Shown here one piece after another: positions 58,775 through 64,000 of a stretch of DNA of 64,000 nt (its first letter is position 1; each line of letters opens with the position of its first letter). The stretch lies in contig CACXMA010000004.1 of assembly GCA_902768665.1 (NCBI GenBank), positions 1-64,000 of the forward strand. Reading direction: 5' to 3'. This DNA comes from an uncultured Bacteroidia bacterium (GTDB lineage Bacteria > Bacteroidota > Bacteroidia > Bacteroidales > UBA932). The notes beneath the pieces were generated by a model. It did no database searches and was not told the DNA's origin. It saw only the letters and a list, made by a program, of their open reading frames with translations. A program made the translations under genes and the position numbers.

Positions 58775-61567
58775 ATGAAGAAGTTCGCTTTATTATGTTT
58801 GGCGCTGGCCGGTTTGGCCGCCTGTGTACAGGATCCGGAGATCGAGAGCAATGTCCCCGTCTTTTCTGATGAGAGTCTCTCCGCCACCCCTCAGACCCAT
58901 AGTGTGACACTTTCCGCAGTTTATTCGGGTTCGGATGCCTCTTCCATCCACGGATGTGGATTCAAACTGGGACGCGATGTCTCCCTGTCGGATGGGAAGG
59001 AGTACCTTTCCCCGGAACTGGCCAATCATACCCTCCAGGTCGAAATCCCCGGCCTGGATGCGGATCAGACGTATTACTATCAAGCATTCGCCAAGAATGG
59101 CTCCAGTATGGTCTGCTCGTCTGTCCGGTCCTTCAAAACCCTTGCGGAGGCGCTTCCTCCCGTTCCCGGCGAGAAGCCTTCATTCCTCTATCTGGTCAAT
59201 TCCCGCAATGAGGTCCAGGATGTCGCTTTTAAGGCGAAACTCAAAACGACAGAAGGATACGATATCCTGAAGGTGGGTTTATGCTACAACAAGACGGGCC
59301 AGCCGACCACCTCGGATTTGAACGTGGTTGCGGCTTTGGATGAAGAACAGGTGATGACGGTCCAGCTGACTACGCTGGATCCCGAGACGCAATACACTTT
59401 CCGGGCTTATGCGGAGATCTTCTCCGATACTGCAGGAAAAGAAACCGTCTACAGCGATCCGGAGACCCTGACGACGCTGGCCACTCCGCCGGTCAATCCG
59501 ACCGATTGGATCAATTTCGTGGATCCGTATGCACGGCTCGCCTGCGTTGCTCGCTTTGACCTCAACGGAGATGGCGGTGTCTCTTATCAGGAGGCCGCCC
59601 AGGCCGAATCGCTGGACAATCTCTTCAGTGATTACACGTCCGTAGCGAGTTTTGACGAAATCCAGTATTTTACTGGTGCGACCTCTATCGTGCAGGCTTT
59701 CAAGAATTGTACGCACCTGAGTTCCATTACCATTCCGGATAACTTCACCAACCTGGGCAGCGGTATTTACGGAGGCATTTTCAGCGGCTGCACGTCTCTG
59801 GAATCCGTAAAGCTGCCTGCCAATGTCACAAAACTTGGCTATTCCGCTTTCTTCAATTGTACATCATTGCAATCCATTGACCTGCCGGCCTCGTTGACGA
59901 CGATTGAAAACTATGCTTTCTCTGGTTGCTCCGCACTTAAGCAGGTCAATTCAATGGACCAGTTGATGTCCATCGGCAGTCAGGCTTTTATGAACTGTGT
60001 GATGCTGTCTTCGGTAAGTTTTGCTGAGGGGGTTACCATCGGTTCCGAGGCATTTGCCAATTGTTCCGGGCTGAAGACAATTCACTTGAAATCCGCCCAG
60101 GTCGAAAAGAAGGCTTTCGCAAACTGTGCCAATGTTGAGACGATTCTTCTCGACGGGGTTGTTACCGGTGTTTATTCCGGAGATACAGATGGTCCATTTA
60201 ACGGTACCGGCGGTGCCGTGGAGGCCAGAGCTTCTGTCGCAAGCCGATTGTTCTGCAACTCGAATATCTCTTCGGTCGTATTCGGCCCGGCCTGCGAGTC
60301 CATTGGCTCCTATGCCTTCTATAAAGCCAATCTGCTTTCGGGCACGCTCGATCTTACTCCGGTCCATTCGATAGAGGATTACGCTTTTTATCAGTCTCCC
60401 GTCAGTGGCGTTGTTTTCTCCGATCAATTGACGGCTATCGGGGAGTATGCCTTCAGCGGTTCTTCCCTGACCTCTGTCCAGCTTCCCGGAAGTCTTGGAA
60501 AGGGCATTGAGTGGTATGCATTCTATGCTTGTCCGGCCCTTAAGACAATTGTGGCGGAAGAGGGTATTACGGAGCTGACGGTCCATGTGTTCCGCGAATG
60601 CCCTCAGGTTGAGACGATTTCCTTGCCAAAGACATTGCAGAGGGTGGATGGTTCAACATTCCGGGGAACCGGTGGTGTCCTGACGCTCCGAAGCGATCTG
60701 TCGAGTGGAAATTTCTCCAGCGCAGACTTCCGATCCGTCATTGTGGAGGAGGGGGTTACTACATTGCCCCAATACGCCTTCAGCGACTGCTCTGAGTTGA
60801 CCTCCGTCACGCTTCCGTCCTCGCTGACGACTATCAGCGCCTGGGCATTCCAGAATACCGTTAAAATGCATTCTTTCGTGATCCCCGAAACCGTGACGCA
60901 TATCGGGGGTGCCAGTTTCGTTGCCTGCGGAAAGGATGATCCCGAGAGCCATCTGGAGATTCGCTGCAATATTCCTGCAGTTTATTCGACCAGTTATATC
61001 ATATTCAAGGATGCTTTCCACGAAATTGATGTGGCAGAAGGTGTTACGAGCCTTGGTTGGATAGCGCTTTCCAATACGGGCGCAAGGGTGATCCGGCTCC
61101 CTTCCACTCTGACGACAATCGGTGACAACGCCCTGTCCGGGAACATTCATCTCCAGTCGGTAATCCTTCCCTCCGGCATGACAACTATCCCGGAGTATTT
61201 CCTTTCGGGGTGTTCGGCTTTGACGCAAGTGAACCTGCCTTCCACCCTGACTACAATCAGCCGATATGCATTCCAGGGTTGCAGCTCCCTTTCTCAGATT
61301 GCTTTCCCTTCTGGCCTTTCTTATATCGGTGATTATGCATTTTCAGCAACGGGGCTTCAGGAGGTAAGTCTGCCGGCATCCGTCTCCGTTCTGTCATCAC
61401 AGGCCCTGCCGACCGTCTCTGTCGTCCACATGAAGGGAACGACGCCGCCAAACCATAACGGCCCCTTCGATAAGGCCGTGCTTCAGCATATTTATGTGCC
61501 GACCTCTGCCGTGGCTACCTATAAGAGCAGTTGGAGCATCTATAAAGATTATATTTCAGGAGAATAG
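58775..61567 (+). CDS. BspA-type leucine-rich-repeat surface lipoprotein
   Basis: A 930-residue lipoprotein (lipobox LAACV). After two immunoglobulin/FN3-like segments (about 40-230), residues about 245-280 carry an EF-hand-like loop (RFDLNGDGGVSYQEA). The remainder is LRR_5 (BspA/Treponema pallidum type) repeats of the form LTSVTLPSSLTTISAWAFQN, about 23 residues each, at least twenty copies. BspA-type proteins bind host proteins or other bacteria. The operon context is the small OMP before it and an M16 peptidase after it. Confidence 0.88.
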   Translation: MKKFALLCLALAGLAACVQDPEIESNVPVFSDESLSATPQTHSVTLSAVYSGSDASSIHGCGFKLGRDVSLSDGKEYLSPELANHTLQVEIPGLDADQTYYYQAFAKNGSSMVCSSVRSFKTLAEALPPVPGEKPSFLYLVNSRNEVQDVAFKAKLKTTEGYDILKVGLCYNKTGQPTTSDLNVVAALDEEQVMTVQLTTLDPETQYTFRAYAEIFSDTAGKETVYSDPETLTTLATPPVNPTDWINFVDPYARLACVARFDLNGDGGVSYQEAAQAESLDNLFSDYTSVASFDEIQYFTGATSIVQAFKNCTHLSSITIPDNFTNLGSGIYGGIFSGCTSLESVKLPANVTKLGYSAFFNCTSLQSIDLPASLTTIENYAFSGCSALKQVNSMDQLMSIGSQAFMNCVMLSSVSFAEGVTIGSEAFANCSGLKTIHLKSAQVEKKAFANCANVETILLDGVVTGVYSGDTDGPFNGTGGAVEARASVASRLFCNSNISSVVFGPACESIGSYAFYKANLLSGTLDLTPVHSIEDYAFYQSPVSGVVFSDQLTAIGEYAFSGSSLTSVQLPGSLGKGIEWYAFYACPALKTIVAEEGITELTVHVFRECPQVETISLPKTLQRVDGSTFRGTGGVLTLRSDLSSGNFSSADFRSVIVEEGVTTLPQYAFSDCSELTSVTLPSSLTTISAWAFQNTVKMHSFVIPETVTHIGGASFVACGKDDPESHLEIRCNIPAVYSTSYIIFKDAFHEIDVAEGVTSLGWIALSNTGARVIRLPSTLTTIGDNALSGNIHLQSVILPSGMTTIPEYFLSGCSALTQVNLPSTLTTISRYAFQGCSSLSQIAFPSGLSYIGDYAFSATGLQEVSLPASVSVLSSQALPTVSVVHMKGTTPPNHNGPFDKAVLQHIYVPTSAVATYKSSWSIYKDYISGE

Positions 61568-61576
61568 TTTTTCGAT

Positions 61577-64000
61577 ATGATCTCAAAAAAAACAATGTGG
61601 ATCGTGCTGGCCGTGATTGCGGTCCTGGGTACGGTCTGGGCGGTGTCGAACACCGGTAAAAAGGAAACGAAGTACGAAACGGTCGCGGGCGACCCGCTGG
61701 AGGCCCGGATCTATACGCTGGACAACGGCCTGAAGGTCTATATGACCGTCAACAAGGATGAGCCGCGCATCCAGACCTATATCGCCGTCCGCGCTGGCGG
61801 CAAGAACGACCCGGCGGACAATACCGGCCTGGCCCACTACCTTGAGCACATGATGTTCAAGGGCAGCGAGCTTTTCGGCACGCAGGATTACGAGGCCGAG
61901 AAGCCCCTGCTGGCCAAGATCGACTCGCTCTACGAGGTCTACCGGACGCTGACCGACCCGCAGGAGCGGCTGGACCTCTACAAGGAGATCGACGCCGTCA
62001 GCTACGAGGCCTCGAAGATCGCCATCCCGAACGAATACGACAAACTCATGGCCCTGATCGGCTCCGAGGGCTCCAACGCCTATACGTCCAACGACGTGAC
62101 CTGCTATGTGGAGGAAATCCCTTCCAACCAGCTCGAGAACTGGGCCCGGATCGAGGCCGACCGCTTTGAGAATTGCGTTTTCCGCGGATTCCACACCGAG
62201 CTGGAGGCTGTCTATGAAGAGAAGAACCAGAGCCTGACGGACGACGGCGAGAAGGCCATGGACGCCCTTGCGCTCATGCTCTTCCCGACGCACCCCTATG
62301 GCACGCAGACCGTCATCGGCACGCAGGACCACCTCAAGAACCCTTCCCTGAAGGCCATTCGCTACCAGAAGGATACCTATTACGTACCGAACAACGTCGC
62401 CATCTGCCTCTCCGGCGATTTCGATCCGGACGAGACCATCGCCGTCATCGAGAAGTATTTCGGCGGGTGGAAGGCCAATCCGGATCTCCCGGTCTATGAA
62501 AGCGAGGAGCAGCCGGCGCTGACCGCCCCGCTGGAGGAAAGCGTCTATGGCAACGACGCCGAATTCGTTCTGCTCGGCTGGCGTACGCCGGGCCTGAGCA
62601 CCCGTGAGAGCGAGATTTCCGACATCGTCGCCTCCGTGCTTTTCAACGGGCAGGCCGGTCTTGTGGACCTCGATATCCTGCAGAGCCAGAAGGTCCTCGG
62701 CGGCTATATCTTCCCCTACAACCGCGCCGACTACGGCCTGTTCATGGTCGAGGCCATGCCGAAGGAGGGCCAGACCCTCGCCGAGGTGAAGGACCTTTTC
62801 CTCGCCGAGTTCGAGCGTCTTCGCGCGGGCGATTTCCCGGAGGATCTCGTCGAGGCCGCCAAGGCCAACTGGAAGCTGCGTGACATGCAGGGACTCGTGC
62901 TGAACCGCAGCCGCGCCGACCGTTTTGTCGACGCCTTCATCAACGGCGTCAGCTGGGAGGAGACCGTCTCCCGTCCCGGCCGCATCGCCGCCATTACCAA
63001 GCAGGATGTCGTCGACTGGGCGAACCGCTACCTGGCTCCCGATCAGTATGCCGTCGTCTACAAGCACATCGGCGAGGATCCGTCCATCAAGAAGATCGAC
63101 GCCCCGAAGATTACCCCGATCGTGACCAACCGCGACAAGCAGAGCGCCTTCCTCCAGGAAATCGCCGCTTCGGAGCCCGCCCCGATCGAGCCCGTGTTCG
63201 TGGACTTTGAGAAGGACCTTTCCGTTCTCGACTGCAACGGTCTCGAACTGCTCTACAAGGAGAACGAGAAGAACGATATCGCGACCCTCACTTTCCGCTA
63301 TGACCGCGGTTCCGACGACTTCCCGGAGCTGTCCGTCGCCGCGGATTACGTCAGCTATCTCGGTACAGAAAGCCGTAGCGCGGAGGATATCGCCACGACT
63401 CTCTACGGCCTGGCCTGCAGCTTCAGCGTCCGCGTCGGCGGGAATACGACCATTGTGATGCTGAATGGCCTCAGCGAGAATATCGGCAAGGCCCTTCCCG
63501 TCGTGGAAGACCTGCTGGAGCATGCCGTAGGGGATGAAGCCATCCTCGCCGAGCTCCGTGCGGACCAGTTCCGCAGCCGCGCCGACGCCAAGAAGAACCA
63601 GCGCGCCTGCAACGGCGCTCTCCGCAACTACGTCATGTACGGCCCCGAGTATGTCAAGGCCCGTACGCTGACGAACGCCCAGCTCGCCTCCGTCACTTCG
63701 AGTCAGCTTCTTGCGAGCCTCCACGATGTCCTCGGCACCCGTCCGACGATCCTCTATTACGGCCCTGCAGCGGCGGAGGATGTCCTCGGCCTGCTAGGTG
63801 AGCGCTACGATGCCGCCCGCCTCGCCGCCGTCAAAAAGACTTACCCCGTCAAGCGCCTGACCCCGCAGGCGGCCGTCATCGTCGCCCCGTATGAGGCCCG
63901 CCAGTTCAACTACTTCCAGTACTCCGACCGCGGCGAGACCCTCGACCTGTCGCAGGATCCGGCCGTGGAACTCTTCAACGAGTATTACGGCGGCGGCATG
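61577..64000 (+). CDS. M16-family zinc metallopeptidase, truncated by the window edge
   Basis: 808 codons are visible, still open at 64000. A signal anchor (about 7-22) precedes a pitrilysin-type domain with the inverted zinc motif HYLEH at 87-91 and downstream ELEAVYEEKNQ, as in M16 peptidases. Full-length proteins of this type (about 930-980 residues) have two M16 domain pairs; the second inactive half is under way. Probably periplasmic or outer-membrane peptide degradation. It lies 9 nt after the LRR gene. Confidence 0.9.
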   Translation, partial: MISKKTMWIVLAVIAVLGTVWAVSNTGKKETKYETVAGDPLEARIYTLDNGLKVYMTVNKDEPRIQTYIAVRAGGKNDPADNTGLAHYLEHMMFKGSELFGTQDYEAEKPLLAKIDSLYEVYRTLTDPQERLDLYKEIDAVSYEASKIAIPNEYDKLMALIGSEGSNAYTSNDVTCYVEEIPSNQLENWARIEADRFENCVFRGFHTELEAVYEEKNQSLTDDGEKAMDALALMLFPTHPYGTQTVIGTQDHLKNPSLKAIRYQKDTYYVPNNVAICLSGDFDPDETIAVIEKYFGGWKANPDLPVYESEEQPALTAPLEESVYGNDAEFVLLGWRTPGLSTRESEISDIVASVLFNGQAGLVDLDILQSQKVLGGYIFPYNRADYGLFMVEAMPKEGQTLAEVKDLFLAEFERLRAGDFPEDLVEAAKANWKLRDMQGLVLNRSRADRFVDAFINGVSWEETVSRPGRIAAITKQDVVDWANRYLAPDQYAVVYKHIGEDPSIKKIDAPKITPIVTNRDKQSAFLQEIAASEPAPIEPVFVDFEKDLSVLDCNGLELLYKENEKNDIATLTFRYDRGSDDFPELSVAADYVSYLGTESRSAEDIATTLYGLACSFSVRVGGNTTIVMLNGLSENIGKALPVVEDLLEHAVGDEAILAELRADQFRSRADAKKNQRACNGALRNYVMYGPEYVKARTLTNAQLASVTSSQLLASLHDVLGTRPTILYYGPAAAEDVLGLLGERYDAARLAAVKKTYPVKRLTPQAAVIVAPYEARQFNYFQYSDRGETLDLSQDPAVELFNEYYGGGM

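Overview
The window is a stretch of a Bacteroidota chromosome, most likely an uncultured, GC-rich member of the order Bacteroidales. The evidence is the promoter grammar (a TAnnTTTG box, often with a TTTG element 19-20 nt upstream, in front of most transcription units), the general absence of Shine-Dalgarno sequences, and families largely confined to this phylum: DUF4290 before ftsK, DUF3822 before rsmD, a double-thioredoxin DUF5106-type protein, a FISUMP lipoprotein, a BspA-type leucine-rich-repeat lipoprotein, and the 29-residue AURKAIP1/COX24 basic protein after an HU gene. The content is mainly housekeeping. I see no prophage, CRISPR array, integrase, transposase or defence island.

Layout: 1-5.9 kb holds a minus-strand operon (LysE exporter, PASTA protein, RluD-type pseudouridine synthase, GH31 lipoprotein) and divergent lnt. 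5.95-6.9 kb is a gene-free island of short palindromic and tandem repeats ending at tRNA-Gln(UUG). 7-12 kb is a minus operon lon-ung-coaD-thioredoxin protein. 12.1-14.2 kb has HU, the COX24-like protein and RNase G. 15-17.7 kb has alr, a DJ-1 protein, a small hypothetical, tadA and rpmH. 17.8-21.6 kb is DUF4290-ftsK-lolA. 21.6-28.6 kb has apbE, FISUMP, lemA-TPM, a reduced comEC and ackA-ptb. 28.6-34.6 kb is a six-gene minus operon (NrnA phosphoesterase, two FKBP lipoproteins, MATE pump, cytidylate-kinase-like protein, serine hydrolase). 34.6-38.8 kb has DUF3822-rsmD, a DUF1573 lipoprotein and a ferredoxin. 38.9-40.1 kb is rpsF-rpsR-rplI. 40.1-49.2 kb has parE, an acyltransferase, two acyl-CoA ligases and a HAD-pnuC-cstA operon. 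49.2-54.8 kb is an outer-membrane protein followed by potABCD. 54.9-64 kb has htpG, a MraY/WecA-type transferase, a small outer-membrane protein, the LRR lipoprotein and an M16 peptidase cut by the right edge.

The observations I rate highest are these. (1) A perfect Shine-Dalgarno sequence stands in front of rpsR (bS18) in a genome whose other starts lack one; bS18 and bS6 are among the proteins that occlude the anti-SD in Bacteroidota ribosomes, so this looks like an autoregulatory switch. (2) Dispersed palindromic repeat units like those of the 6-kb island also lie in frame inside potD, where they encode part of an acidic insert. (3) An outer-membrane beta-barrel gene is fused to the polyamine ABC operon, with a structured leader and an unusual PotD that carries a C-terminal membrane helix.
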